A stretch of 21,416 nucleotides of DNA from assembly GCA_001564035.1 (NCBI GenBank), contig LKMX01000005.1, forward strand, positions 1-21,416. The letters are read 5' to 3'. The notes under the pieces are model-generated. The model saw only the letters and a program-made list of their open reading frames with translations. It was not told the origin of the DNA and made no database searches. Of this stretch, positions 1 to 6,884 are shown in pieces. Every line of letters begins with the position of its first letter. Within the stretch, counting starts at the first letter, position 1. A program made the position numbers and the translations under genes. This DNA is from Nanohaloarchaea archaeon PL-Br10_U2g27 (GTDB lineage: Archaea > Nanohalarchaeota > Nanosalinia > Nanosalinales > Nanosalinaceae).

Positions 1-157
1 AAAAATTACGCCTAGAATAATGATGATTAAGCCTTTCAAATTCATAACAAAAACTTGAGTTTCCTACAAGCAAAAAAATTACTGTAGCTAAACTAAACCT
101 TTGTTAACACTTCATATCCGATAGACATTCAAAATTAATTCAAGGCTAGAAATTAAG

Positions 158-172
158 TCTCCAGTATGGAGA
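158..172. repeat. Short perfect inverted repeat (hairpin)
   Basis: TCTCCA-GTA-TGGAGA is a perfect 6-bp inverted repeat with a 3-nt loop. On the plus strand it is followed within about 6 nt by a run of five T, so it could end a transcript from outside the window. The rest of 1-217 is A/T-rich and I see no gene in it. Confidence 0.35.
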
Positions 173-217
173 AGAGATTTTTACCGTTAATTGGATTTGT
201 TATGGCAGCTTTCTGAT

Positions 218-422
218 TTAATTTTTCTCTCTTAATTTGTTAGCGAAATCTTCGTTTGAGCTATCTTTTTGCTTTGTGGCCCATTTATCGAAGAAGTCAT
301 CTAAGACTTTCTTATTGTGGTCTGATAGTTCGGAGGTTTTCAGCGAGTTTTGGATAAATGTATTCTAAGTTTTCGTACTCTGTCAACTTTTGTTCCCCTT
401 TAGGCGAACGCAGAGCGGTCCT
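218..422 (-). pseudogene. Decayed reading frame beside tRNA, possibly an integrase N-terminal remnant
   Basis: Two minus-strand open segments without start codons lie in adjacent frames. One covers 422-312 and reads KLTEYENLEYIYPKLAEN near its middle. The other covers 364-218, reads SLKTSELSDHNKKVLDDFF and ends in a stop. Joined by one frameshift they make a plausible helical, charged peptide of about 65 residues. The segment reading LSDHNKKVLDDFFDKWA loosely recalls the SAM-like core-binding domain at the N-terminus of archaeal tyrosine recombinases, which often sit beside tRNA genes. No catalytic domain is present in the window. It could equally be chance open frame in A/T-rich DNA. Confidence 0.3.
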
Positions 423-484
423 CTATACAAACCGAGTTATTAAGGTCAGTAGTTCTAAGGACAGAAAGAGTCACATGGACTATT

Positions 485-612
485 TGGTCCACCCGGGATT
501 CGAACCCGGGACCGCCGCCTCTCTCGAGGCTCACTACACAGGCCTTTTTAGGCGTGTTTTCTGTGTAATGGTCCTTATAAGGACGGTGCTCTAACCCCTG
601 AGCTAGTGGACC
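485..612 (-). tRNA. tRNA-Ile(UAU), with intron of about 55 nt
   Basis: Read on the minus strand, the acceptor stem GGTCCAC pairs with GTGGACC and the discriminator is A. The D arm is GCTC/GAGC. The T arm is CCGGG/CCCGG around TTCGAAT. The anticodon 5' half CCGTC pairs with a distant 3' half GGCGG (one G-U), so an intron interrupts the anticodon loop. The loop reads C-T-T-A-T-A then intron, giving anticodon UAU with U33. The mature tRNA would be 73 nt and the intron about 55 nt, starting after position 37, the usual archaeal site. The intron folds as a 10-bp stem (CATTACACAG/CTGTGTAGTG) and contains one AGGCCT. I could not draw a strict bulge-helix-bulge, so the exact splice sites are tentative. 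No CCA is encoded. A serine reading (CGA) was rejected because no long variable arm is present. Confidence 0.8.
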
Positions 613-678
613 TTTTGTATTCTGTATGAAGAATTTAGCCCTGATAATCTAAAAAAGGCTTTTCTCTATTGCGGTCAA

Positions 679-688
679 GTTAATAAAT
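679..688 (+). promoter_or_regulatory. Probable TATA box for psmA
   Basis: AGTTAATAAA lies about 45-50 nt before the psmA start, which places transcription start near 708-712 and leaves a leader of about 20 nt containing a GGTG ribosome-binding element. Confidence 0.4.
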
Positions 689-731
689 CTTGGACTGGTA
701 GTTAAAACTGTAGAGTTCTAAAGGTGTTGAT

Positions 732-1445
732 ATGATGCAGATGACTAATCCACAGCAACAACAGTACGACCGAGGAATCACGATTTTCTCGCCGGACGGC
801 AGACTTTTCCAAGTCGAATATGCAAAAGAAGCAGTCAAAAAAGGAGCAACAGCGCTCGGAATAACATACGAAAACGGAGTAGTGCTAGCGGCAACAAGAA
901 GCACGCCGGAACTACAGGTCCGTAACCCTGAAAAAGTATTCAAGCTTGACGACCACATAGGAGTCGCAACCTCAGGCCTGGTAGCAGACGGCAGAACACT
1001 GGTCGACGAAGCCAGGAACGAGGCTCAGAAACATTTAATGACTTTTGACGAAGAAATACCGACATCAGTGCTAGCAACTTTCATCGCTGACAGATGCCAA
1101 CAGTTCACCCAGTACGGAGGAGTAAGGCCTTACGGTTTATCCACAATTTCAGGCGGAGTAAAAGATGGGGAAGCAGAAGTATACCATACAGACCCTTCGG
1201 GAACACTTTCACAGTGGAAAGCAGTTGCAATCGGGAAAGGCCGGCAAAAAGCTAAGGAACACTTAGAAGAAAACTGGGAAGAAGGCCTAGATCAAGAAGC
1301 AGCGATTGAAATTGCTGTAGAAGCTTTGAGCGAAGGAGAAGAGGACATCGAACTGAAGAACGTTGAACTTGCAGTTCTGAACACTGAAGAAGATTTCAAA
1401 CGCTATTCTCCGCAAGAACTCGAAGACCAAGGCGTAGAACTTTAA
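732..1445 (+). CDS. psmA: Proteasome subunit alpha
   Basis: Outer-ring alpha subunit of the archaeal 20S proteasome. It forms the heptameric gate that controls entry of unfolded substrates and docks the PAN/Cdc48 ATPases. The 237-residue length is normal. The N-terminal alpha signature YDRGITIFSPDGRLFQVEYA (residues 12-31) is intact, as is the KAT-type core. The alpha-ring motif appears as RPYGLSTISGG near residue 133. The C-terminus is acidic, as in halophiles. Three nearby ATGs exist (residues 1, 2 and 4); I keep the first because GGTG lies 8 nt upstream. In many archaea psmA heads the exosome superoperon and is directly followed by SBDS. Here a protease remnant and a membrane protein intervene. 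The catalytic beta subunit is not in the window. Confidence 0.97.
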   Translation: MMQMTNPQQQQYDRGITIFSPDGRLFQVEYAKEAVKKGATALGITYENGVVLAATRSTPELQVRNPEKVFKLDDHIGVATSGLVADGRTLVDEARNEAQKHLMTFDEEIPTSVLATFIADRCQQFTQYGGVRPYGLSTISGGVKDGEAEVYHTDPSGTLSQWKAVAIGKGRQKAKEHLEENWEEGLDQEAAIEIAVEALSEGEEDIELKNVELAVLNTEEDFKRYSPQELEDQGVEL

Positions 1446-1602
1446 GAGAAGATCTACTTTAGGCCTCTTACCCATATTTTTCCTCATTTAATTTTCTCTA
1501 TAAGAGCTAAAAGGAACGAGAAATGAGCCTTAAAGCTAATTATGTTGAAAACTATATACACAATATAAAATGCAAGAGGAATAGAGTATTATTCAGATTG
1601 TT

Positions 1603-1848
1603 ATGAAATTAAATGATCTTGAAAGGATGGGTAGGCGTCGTTTTCTTGAAACAATGGCTGGGGCTGGAGTTTCAGCAACAACTCTGGACTATTTGGATCA
1701 AAATGAAATTAGGGATATCGTTGACGATCCGGAAAAAGAAGCCCCATTTGTAGCTAAAATACGTACTAGAAAGGATGTAAAATCCGTAGAAGAGCCAATT
1801 TATGATACAATCGAACGAGAGGAATGGAGAGAAGGCAGGCGGCTCTAG
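1603..1848 (+). CDS. N-terminal fragment of frameshifted Tat-type serine protease
   Basis: An 81-residue open frame beginning with GRRRFLETMAGAG, a twin-arginine signal (RR followed by FLE and a short hydrophobic stretch). Next comes a segment reading DDPEKEAPFVAKIRT and EEPIYDTIEREEW, similar to the propeptide region of haloarchaeal exported trypsin-like proteins as I recall them. It stops at 1848, but the coding signal continues in another frame, so this is probably the N-terminus of the gene described at 1603-2494 and not a separate protein. The region upstream (1446-1602) holds no gene. TATA-like CTATATACA near 1550 could be its promoter. Confidence 0.6.
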   Translation: MKLNDLERMGRRRFLETMAGAGVSATTLDYLDQNEIRDIVDDPEKEAPFVAKIRTRKDVKSVEEPIYDTIEREEWREGRRL

Positions 1849-1930
1849 ATGTTAGAGACAGAGTTAGTGAAATAATAAACCAGGAATACGATCAAGGTTT
1901 GACCCTGTTCCAGGAGGTCAAAGAATTTCG

Positions 1931-2494
1931 GTGAGTACTGATAATGCTGGTACTCTAATGGGAAAAATGAATAGTAATACTCATGGTGATGGCTGGGTAA
2001 CATCAGGTCACGTTGTAGATGGATACAATTCAGCATATGAAACAGTAGGCCCAAATAGCATACGGTATCTCGGCAGTATAGAAGAAGTAATAGATGATGG
2101 TAACATAGATTGTGCATTCATAACCGAGGGTCAAGATTCCGCTAGCCAAATTAGTGATGAGAACAACTCAGAGAAAGAACTTGATGTGGTTGGATACATA
2201 CCTGACTCGGCTATTGAAAATTATGTGGGAGATCCGTCTATAGAGGTCTCTGCTCAAGGATATAGTAGTGGTAGATTGTCAGGAACAATAGAAAGTGTGC
2301 GAGGTTCTCCAACTGAGGCACTAGTTATAGATCCATATATGGATTCGGGTGACTCAGGAGGACCTATATTTGAAACAAATGCACAAGATGAAGCTTGGTT
2401 TTATGGATCAATTAAAGGCGCATGGCCTATAAATAACACTAGAGGAACCACAATTGAAACCATCATGGATGAATTGAATTTGAACATGCCCTAA
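1931..2494 (+). CDS. Trypsin-like serine protease catalytic domain
   Basis: The largest intact frame of the disrupted gene, 187 residues from a GTG. It carries the S1-type catalytic triad: His27 in WVTSGHVV, Asp60 in GNIDCAFI and Ser142 in GDSGGP. If translated alone it would lack the export signal and the first beta strand, since the family-like segment FDPVPGGQRISV lies just upstream in the same frame without a start codon. It would therefore probably be inactive or misplaced. Related proteins are exported by Tat in haloarchaea. The stop is 2 nt before the start of the downstream membrane-anchored protein, so the two may have been co-transcribed. Confidence 0.7.
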   Translation: MSTDNAGTLMGKMNSNTHGDGWVTSGHVVDGYNSAYETVGPNSIRYLGSIEEVIDDGNIDCAFITEGQDSASQISDENNSEKELDVVGYIPDSAIENYVGDPSIEVSAQGYSSGRLSGTIESVRGSPTEALVIDPYMDSGDSGGPIFETNAQDEAWFYGSIKGAWPINNTRGTTIETIMDELNLNMP

Positions 2495-2496
2495 TC

Positions 2497-3045
2497 ATGA
2501 TATCTGATAAAACATTACACAGATTGTCAGTATTTTTTATTATATTGACAGCTATAATTGCGTTAGGATATTCTGTTTTTTACATATATAGTAGTCAGTT
2601 TCAAGCACAGCCTATTTTACCAGTGGAGCAGCCTGAGATTGAAGCATCCTATGATGCTGAGAGCGAAGAGCTTGAATTGGAGATTGCGGACGGTTGGTTT
2701 ACTAACTGGAGGAGCAGTTATGTGAAATTTGAACAGAATGATACGGATACTTTTACTCTTCGCAGTAATGGTGAGGAGAAGGAGACTGTTTACTGGGCGA
2801 AAGATGGCATACTTGCTTTGAACTCTGAAGGCCTAGTACGTTTCCCGCTCAGACATGGTGCAACAGTCACGTTAGATATGGAGAGGCCTCGTATCTTAAT
2901 GATTAGGACTCTGGCTGAGAGTCAGGAGGTTACCAGTCATCACGTAGTTTTTAAGGACTGCGAGCCTGAAGTCCATGCAACTATGTACATGGACTGGGAG
3001 AATGAGGAGGAATGGATGGAAGCTAACCAGCCTCAGGACTGCTAG
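2497..3045 (+). CDS. Membrane-anchored protein of unknown function
   Basis: 182 residues; family not recognised. Residues about 8-31 form one transmembrane helix (VFFIILTAIIALGYSVFYIY). The rest is a soluble, acidic, beta-rich domain presumably outside the cell, with two cysteines near the C-terminus (DCEPEV and QPQDC) that could form a disulfide. The start ATG follows the protease stop by 2 nt, which suggests co-transcription with it. It contains two AGGCCT copies (2829, 2884), unlike the protease, so it looks longer resident in this genome. It sits in the gap that splits psmA from SBDS. Confidence 0.7.
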   Translation: MISDKTLHRLSVFFIILTAIIALGYSVFYIYSSQFQAQPILPVEQPEIEASYDAESEELELEIADGWFTNWRSSYVKFEQNDTDTFTLRSNGEEKETVYWAKDGILALNSEGLVRFPLRHGATVTLDMERPRILMIRTLAESQEVTSHHVVFKDCEPEVHATMYMDWENEEEWMEANQPQDC

Positions 3046-3060
3046 ACTGAGGCAGTAATT

Positions 3061-3069
3061 GTTTAAATC
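3061..3069 (+). promoter_or_regulatory. Probable TATA box for SBDS operon
   Basis: GTTTAAATC is centred about 25 nt before the SBDS start codon. That spacing predicts a leaderless transcript, which fits the lack of a ribosome-binding sequence. It would give the exosome operon its own promoter, independent of psmA. Confidence 0.45.
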
Positions 3070-3089
3070 TAGATGGAAAAGCCTTTCTT

Positions 3090-3827
3090 ATGAACCAGAA
3101 TTTCGGAGCAGGCGACTTAGGTTCAGGAGAGGCTGAAGGCCTTGACACATCTGATGCGATAAGAATCCAGTATAAAGGCGATATAATTTTTGAGATACTT
3201 GTTGAGCCTGATCCGGCTAAAGAGGCAAAGTTTGAAGGCGCTGACCTAGATATGCCGCGACTGCTTTTTGTCCAAGAAATTTTCAAAGACGTTAACAAAG
3301 GAGAAAAGGCCTCTCCATCCGAACTTGAGGAAGAGTTTGGTACTAAACAGTTAATGGATGCAGCGAAAAAAGTATTCGAGAAAGGCGATATGCAGCTCAC
3401 TACAGATCAAAAGGCCGAGATGCGTAAGGATAAGAGACAGCAAGTAATTTCCATGATCGCCCGCAGAGCACAGAACCCGAAAACCGGTAACCCTCATCCG
3501 CCTCAAAGAGTGGAGAACGCGTTGGAAGAGGCAGGCTTTGATTTCGATGCTATGGAAGATCCTGAAGCCCAGTTCAAAGATGCAATAGACGCGATCAGGC
3601 CTATAATTCCGGTATCGCTAGATGAGAAGACTGTCGCAATAAAAATTCCAAGCGATGCCGGAGGCAAGGCCTACAACTTGTTGCAACAGAGAGCGGATGT
3701 TTTAGAAGAACAATGGGGTAACGAGTTCTTCTACGCAAAAATTAGAGTCCCTGCAGGAGTGCTTTCAGAACTCATGGAAGAGCTGCAACAAATGACCTCC
3801 GGCAACTCCGAAGTAAAAGACGTTTGA
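3090..3827 (+). CDS. Ribosome maturation protein SBDS
   Basis: Archaeal SBDS, which with EF-2-like factors matures the large subunit by releasing aIF6. The 245-residue length and three-domain layout are typical. The N-terminal FYSH domain (about 1-100) has the family motif IFKDVNKGEKAS and FGTKQLMDAA. It continues with KGDMQLTTDQ and the helical middle domain with IARRAQNPKTGNPHPPQRVENA. The C-terminal ferredoxin-like domain carries VAIKIPSDAGGKAY. The extreme N-terminus (MNQNFGAGDLGSG) is longer than in most relatives; an internal start is possible, but none has a better upstream context. Its place before rrp4 is the conserved archaeal order. Confidence 0.95.
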   Translation: MNQNFGAGDLGSGEAEGLDTSDAIRIQYKGDIIFEILVEPDPAKEAKFEGADLDMPRLLFVQEIFKDVNKGEKASPSELEEEFGTKQLMDAAKKVFEKGDMQLTTDQKAEMRKDKRQQVISMIARRAQNPKTGNPHPPQRVENALEEAGFDFDAMEDPEAQFKDAIDAIRPIIPVSLDEKTVAIKIPSDAGGKAYNLLQQRADVLEEQWGNEFFYAKIRVPAGVLSELMEELQQMTSGNSEVKDV

Positions 3828-3864
3828 CTCAGAAAAATTAATTGGCGAAATCGAGGACCAAAAA

Positions 3865-4299
3865 ATGGGTTTATTCGAGGATATTGAAGAACTGGAAGGC
3901 TACAGTTACGCTCAGAGAGCATTGAATCTGGAAAAACTTAATTCATCTATCGAAAACATGCTCGAACCACAAAGTAGTGAAAGAATTGAGTTCTCGCTTG
4001 CGGATTCGCCGTTAACTAGAGAAGGCCTTTCTGCAAAGGCTGACATAGACGGCTTCAGTTTTTATTATGGTCTTGAAGGAGACTCAATTGTTGTTGAAAA
4101 CGATGAATCTGCTGAGACTTACTCTGGCCTTGTCGAATCTCTATCCGACCTGCTTGGAGAGTTAACAGGTAATGAATTGGATCTGGAAAATATAACTGGT
4201 GGAGGACTATCAGTCTATGGAAGGAAGAGAATCGTTGCTAGGATCGATTCTTGGGATGGAGAACAGATAATCGGCTACTTGGAAGCTGACCAAGTATAA
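3865..4299 (+). CDS. Unknown acidic protein within the exosome operon
   Basis: 144 residues, family not recognised. It begins MGLFEDIEELEGYSYAQRAL and is rich in Glu, Asp, Ser and Leu. It has no transmembrane helix, signal peptide or cysteine. The pattern suggests a helical N-terminus (about 1-40) followed by alternating beta strands (about 40-144), with GGGLSVYGRKRIVARID near the end. A GAGGA ribosome-binding sequence lies about 9 nt before the ATG. It lies 37 nt after SBDS and 79 nt before rrp4, on the same strand, between genes that are usually adjacent. That context hints at a lineage-specific partner of ribosome maturation or the exosome, but nothing in the sequence proves this. It carries AGGCCT at 4023, so it looks native. 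Confidence 0.75.
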   Translation: MGLFEDIEELEGYSYAQRALNLEKLNSSIENMLEPQSSERIEFSLADSPLTREGLSAKADIDGFSFYYGLEGDSIVVENDESAETYSGLVESLSDLLGELTGNELDLENITGGGLSVYGRKRIVARIDSWDGEQIIGYLEADQV

Positions 4300-4321
4300 A
4301 ACTGTTTGGCTCGTTTATCGT

Positions 4322-4330
4322 AATTATAAA
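4322..4330 (+). promoter_or_regulatory. Probable internal TATA box before rrp4
   Basis: AATTATAAAG lies about 50 nt before the rrp4 ATG in the longest gap of this operon. Transcription would begin near 4350, leaving a leader with GAGGT at about 4362. It probably drives the exosome gene block. Confidence 0.4.
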
Positions 4331-4378
4331 GAAAAATCTTTTGAGACGATTTAACTAAGATTTGAGGTAAAAAATTGT

Positions 4379-5065
4379 ATGACACGTGTGAAAGAATCAA
4401 ACGATGTAGTAGCTCCGGGAGACGTTATAGCAGAGGACGAGAACGTCAAGGCTAAAAGCGGAGCTTATCAAGAAGAAAATAAAATCATTTCTAAATACTT
4501 AGGAACAGTATTCTACAGGTCAGGAAGTGTAGAAGTAAGGCCTATGTCCGGTCGATACATTCCTGAGGAAGGAGACACTATAATAGGAGAAATATCTCAC
4601 GTATCCTACTCCAGATGGAGTGTGGATCTTAACTCGCCGTATGAAGGAAACCTGAATATTGCAGATGCGACAGAGCAGTACGTTGACTTAGATGAAGACG
4701 ATCTGACCGATTTCTTCGCAGTAGGAGATGCAGTAGTCGTCAAAGTAAAGGGAGTAACCGACTCAATGGATGTCGACCTAACAATGAAAGACAGACGCTG
4801 CAAAAAACTTGAAGGAGGCCGAATCGTAACAATCCCTCCATCAAAAGTTCCAAGAGTAATCGGCAAAAAGGGAACAATGGTAAAGCAGATCAACGAAGCA
4901 ACAAACTGCAACATAATCGTAGGCCAAAACGGCCTAATATGGGTATCGGGAGATAAAGCAAACCTAGCAGTAAGAGCCATCAAAAAAGTCGAAGAAGAAG
5001 CCCACATGAGCGGTTTAACCGACAGAATCGGAGAATGGCTGAAAGAACAGAAAGGAGGAGAATAA
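4379..5065 (+). CDS. rrp4: Exosome RNA-binding cap protein Rrp4
   Basis: Trimeric cap subunit of the archaeal exosome; it binds RNA and feeds it to the Rrp41/Rrp42 ring for 3'-5' degradation and tailing. Of 228 residues, the N-terminal domain (about 1-58) has VVAPGDVIAED and GTVFYRSG. The S1 domain spans about 60-138 (PEEGDTIIGEISHVSYSRW, then FAVGDAVVVKVKGV). The KH domain spans about 145-210 with the GxxG loop in VIGKKGTMV. All are in the family order and length. GAGGT lies about 12 nt upstream. It is followed by rrp41 after 3 nt, so the two are almost certainly translated from one message. Confidence 0.96.
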   Translation: MTRVKESNDVVAPGDVIAEDENVKAKSGAYQEENKIISKYLGTVFYRSGSVEVRPMSGRYIPEEGDTIIGEISHVSYSRWSVDLNSPYEGNLNIADATEQYVDLDEDDLTDFFAVGDAVVVKVKGVTDSMDVDLTMKDRRCKKLEGGRIVTIPPSKVPRVIGKKGTMVKQINEATNCNIIVGQNGLIWVSGDKANLAVRAIKKVEEEAHMSGLTDRIGEWLKEQKGGE

Positions 5066-5068
5066 AAA

Positions 5069-5794
5069 ATGGAAAACAACGAAATAGAATGGGTAGACGA
5101 AAACGGAGAAAGAGTAGACGGAAGAAAAATTGACGAACTCCGAGAAGCAAAAATGGAGACCGGAGTCCTAAAAGAAGCAGACGGATCAGCAATGGTAGAA
5201 ATCGGCAACACAAGAGTAATAGCATCAGTGTTCGGACCACAAGACCTACACCCAAGACACCTCCAAGAAAGCGACAGAGCAGTAATCAAAATGCGCTACA
5301 ACATGGCGCCATTCAGCGTAGACGACAGAATGAGGCCTGGCCCAAACCGAAGAGCAAAAGAAATAGGCCTAGTAGCTAAAAGAGCGCTGGAACCGGCATT
5401 AGAGCTAGAACACTTCCCAACCGCAGGAATCGACATATCAATGGAAGTAATTGAAAGTGATGGAGGAACAAGAGCAACAGGAATAACAGCAGCATCACTC
5501 GCATTAGCAGATGCAGGAATACCAATGAAAGGCCTAGTATCGTCCTGCGCAGCAGGAGTAGTAGGAGATCATGTAGTCCTTGACGTTAACGGTAAAGAAG
5601 ACAAGGAGGGCAACGCAGATATTCCGATCGCAACAATTAACGGCGGAGACCAGATCACGCTACTACAGATGGACGGAGACCTTACACCGCAACAGGTAGA
5701 GGAATGCGTCGAGCTGGCTAAAAAGGGTTGCGCAGACCTTGACAGACAGCAACGTGAAGCTCTTCTATCCCGTTACAGAGGTGAATTTGAATAA
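5069..5794 (+). CDS. rrp41: Exosome catalytic subunit Rrp41
   Basis: RNase PH-fold phosphorolytic subunit of the exosome hexamer. It removes 3' nucleotides using phosphate and can add tails in reverse. 241 residues. RVDGRKIDELR opens the domain, RPGPNRRAKEIG (about 89-100) holds the RNA- and phosphate-binding arginines, GGTRATGITAA (132-142) is the phosphate-site loop, and D172, D178 and D184 (the last in NADIP) line the active site as in active Rrp41. The strong ribosome-binding sequence GGAGGAG sits at the end of rrp4, 10 nt upstream. The stop overlaps the rrp42 start by one base (TAATG). Confidence 0.97.
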   Translation: MENNEIEWVDENGERVDGRKIDELREAKMETGVLKEADGSAMVEIGNTRVIASVFGPQDLHPRHLQESDRAVIKMRYNMAPFSVDDRMRPGPNRRAKEIGLVAKRALEPALELEHFPTAGIDISMEVIESDGGTRATGITAASLALADAGIPMKGLVSSCAAGVVGDHVVLDVNGKEDKEGNADIPIATINGGDQITLLQMDGDLTPQQVEECVELAKKGCADLDRQQREALLSRYRGEFE

Positions 5795-6579
5795 TGAAAC
5801 TGAATACAAAGACTATCAAAAAAATGGCCGCAGAAGGAGAAAGACTCGATGGCCGTGAAATGGATGAATACAGAGAAATCAAAATAGAGCCTGACTACAT
5901 TCCTACAACAGCACAGGGATCAGCCCGAGTAAAGATAGGGGACACACAGGTAATAGTAGGAATCAGCTTTGGAGCAGAATCGCCTTACAGCGACAGACCT
6001 GCATCAGGCACAATCGTGACCAATGCAGAATTAGCTCCTATGGCAGACAGAGAATACGAATCAGGCCCTCCACAGGAACCAGGAGTAGAGCTTGCAAGAG
6101 TAGTAGACAGAGGAATAAGAGAATCTGAAGCAATCGATCTAGAGGCCTTGTGCATAGAAGAAGGAGAAAAAGTATACACCGTATTCATTGATATCCACGT
6201 ACTGAACAACGACGGAAACCTCTTAGATGCAGCCGCACTTGGAGCTATCACAGCGTTAAAGACAGGTTATGTCCCAGTATACGATGAAGAAGAAGACGAG
6301 CTTGTACACGATGAGAAAGAGATCGATATTCCATTGACAAAGTTCCCTGTGACAGCAACAGGAAGAAAGATTGGAGACCAGATCCTGTGGGATACCACAA
6401 GTGAAGAAGAAGAGGCTCTAGGAGCAAGGCTCACAGTCACTCTTACAGAGGAAGGGAACGTAGTTGCCATGCAGAAGGGAGGAGAATCTCCTTTGACCAC
6501 AGAGGAAATCATGGAAATTATTGAAGATGCGAAAACCCAGACAGAAAACTTCCGGCAGATAGTATCTGCGGGAGAATAA
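5794..6579 (+). CDS. rrp42: Exosome structural subunit Rrp42
   Basis: Partner of Rrp41 in the hexameric ring. It is catalytically inactive in archaea but needed to bind RNA and complete the active site. 261 residues with RLDGREMDEYREI (about 17-29), GSARVKIGDTQVIVGISFG and a second beta layer reading FIDIHVLNNDGNLLDAAALGA. It lacks the acidic active-site cluster of Rrp41, as expected. The ATG overlaps the rrp41 stop by one base, so it is probably translationally coupled. The C-terminus reads ENFRQIVSAGE; the stop precedes eL43 by 38 nt. Confidence 0.96.
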   Translation: MKLNTKTIKKMAAEGERLDGREMDEYREIKIEPDYIPTTAQGSARVKIGDTQVIVGISFGAESPYSDRPASGTIVTNAELAPMADREYESGPPQEPGVELARVVDRGIRESEAIDLEALCIEEGEKVYTVFIDIHVLNNDGNLLDAAALGAITALKTGYVPVYDEEEDELVHDEKEIDIPLTKFPVTATGRKIGDQILWDTTSEEEEALGARLTVTLTEEGNVVAMQKGGESPLTTEEIMEIIEDAKTQTENFRQIVSAGE

Positions 6580-6617
6580 AAAAGTTTCACACCCTTTCAA
6601 CAGTAGAGTGGTAAAAA

Positions 6618-6881
6618 ATGTCTGGAGAATCATCCAAAAGATTCGGCCCACGTTACGGTAGCCGAATCAGGAAAAACGTAGACGAGGCAGAAAAAAACGA
6701 CGACGACCGGTACGAAAGAGTAGCGGCCGGAATCTGGAGAGATAAGAAAACAGGAGAAAAAATAGCAGGAGGAGCATACAAGACAGATACTGGAGCCACA
6801 CAGATAATGAAAAAAGCGCTTCAAAAAGACCTCGAAGTTGAAGAACTAGAAGAAGCCAAAGAGCAACTAGAGGATGAATAA
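6618..6881 (+). CDS. rpl37ae: Large-subunit ribosomal protein eL43 (L37Ae), zinc ribbon lost
   Basis: Recognised from KRFGPRYGSRIRKNV (residues 7-21) and AAGIWRDKKTGEKIAGGAYK (36-55), which match the GRYGPRxGxxxRK and GIWxCxxCGxxFAGGAY blocks of the family. In the family a CPxC pair and a CxxC pair between these blocks bind zinc. Here there is no cysteine at all: the first pair lies in a segment of about nine residues that is missing, and the second is replaced by Asp and Thr (WRDKKTGE). The fold is probably held by other contacts. The C-terminus gains about 25 acidic, helical residues. Position between rrp42 and rpo12 is the conserved one, which supports the identity. Confidence 0.9.
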   Translation: MSGESSKRFGPRYGSRIRKNVDEAEKNDDDRYERVAAGIWRDKKTGEKIAGGAYKTDTGATQIMKKALQKDLEVEELEEAKEQLEDE

Positions 6882-6884
6882 ACA

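Larger units (their letters stand above)
1603..2494 (+). pseudogene. Exported trypsin-like serine protease, disrupted by two frameshifts
   Basis: Three frames join into one protein. Frame one runs 1603 to about 1835. A second frame runs to about 1897 and reads ALDVRDRVSEIINQEYDQG. A third runs from about 1898 to 2494 and begins FDPVPGGQRISVSTDNAGTL. Both switches are in the direction produced by loss of one base. The joined product has a Tat signal, a propeptide and a chymotrypsin-like fold with all three catalytic residues. The second switch lies near short T and C runs, so sequencing or assembly error is possible; otherwise it is a recent pseudogene. The interval has no AGGCCT and has AT-richer codons than its neighbours, which suggests recent acquisition. 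Confidence 0.7.

Noticed and set aside
358..594. Plus-strand open frame of 78 codons over the tRNA
   Set aside because: It runs across the antisense of the tRNA and its intron, which explains its sequence fully.
485..612. tRNA-Ser(CGA) reading using the CTCGAGA stretch as anticodon loop
   Set aside because: U33 would be lost, the 5' anticodon stem would not pair, and the variable arm is only 5 nt.
4606..5289. Long minus-strand open frame of 227 codons across rrp4 and rrp41
   Set aside because: It is antisense to two certain genes, Ser/Pro/Leu-rich by composition, and shows no motif or ribosome-binding site.
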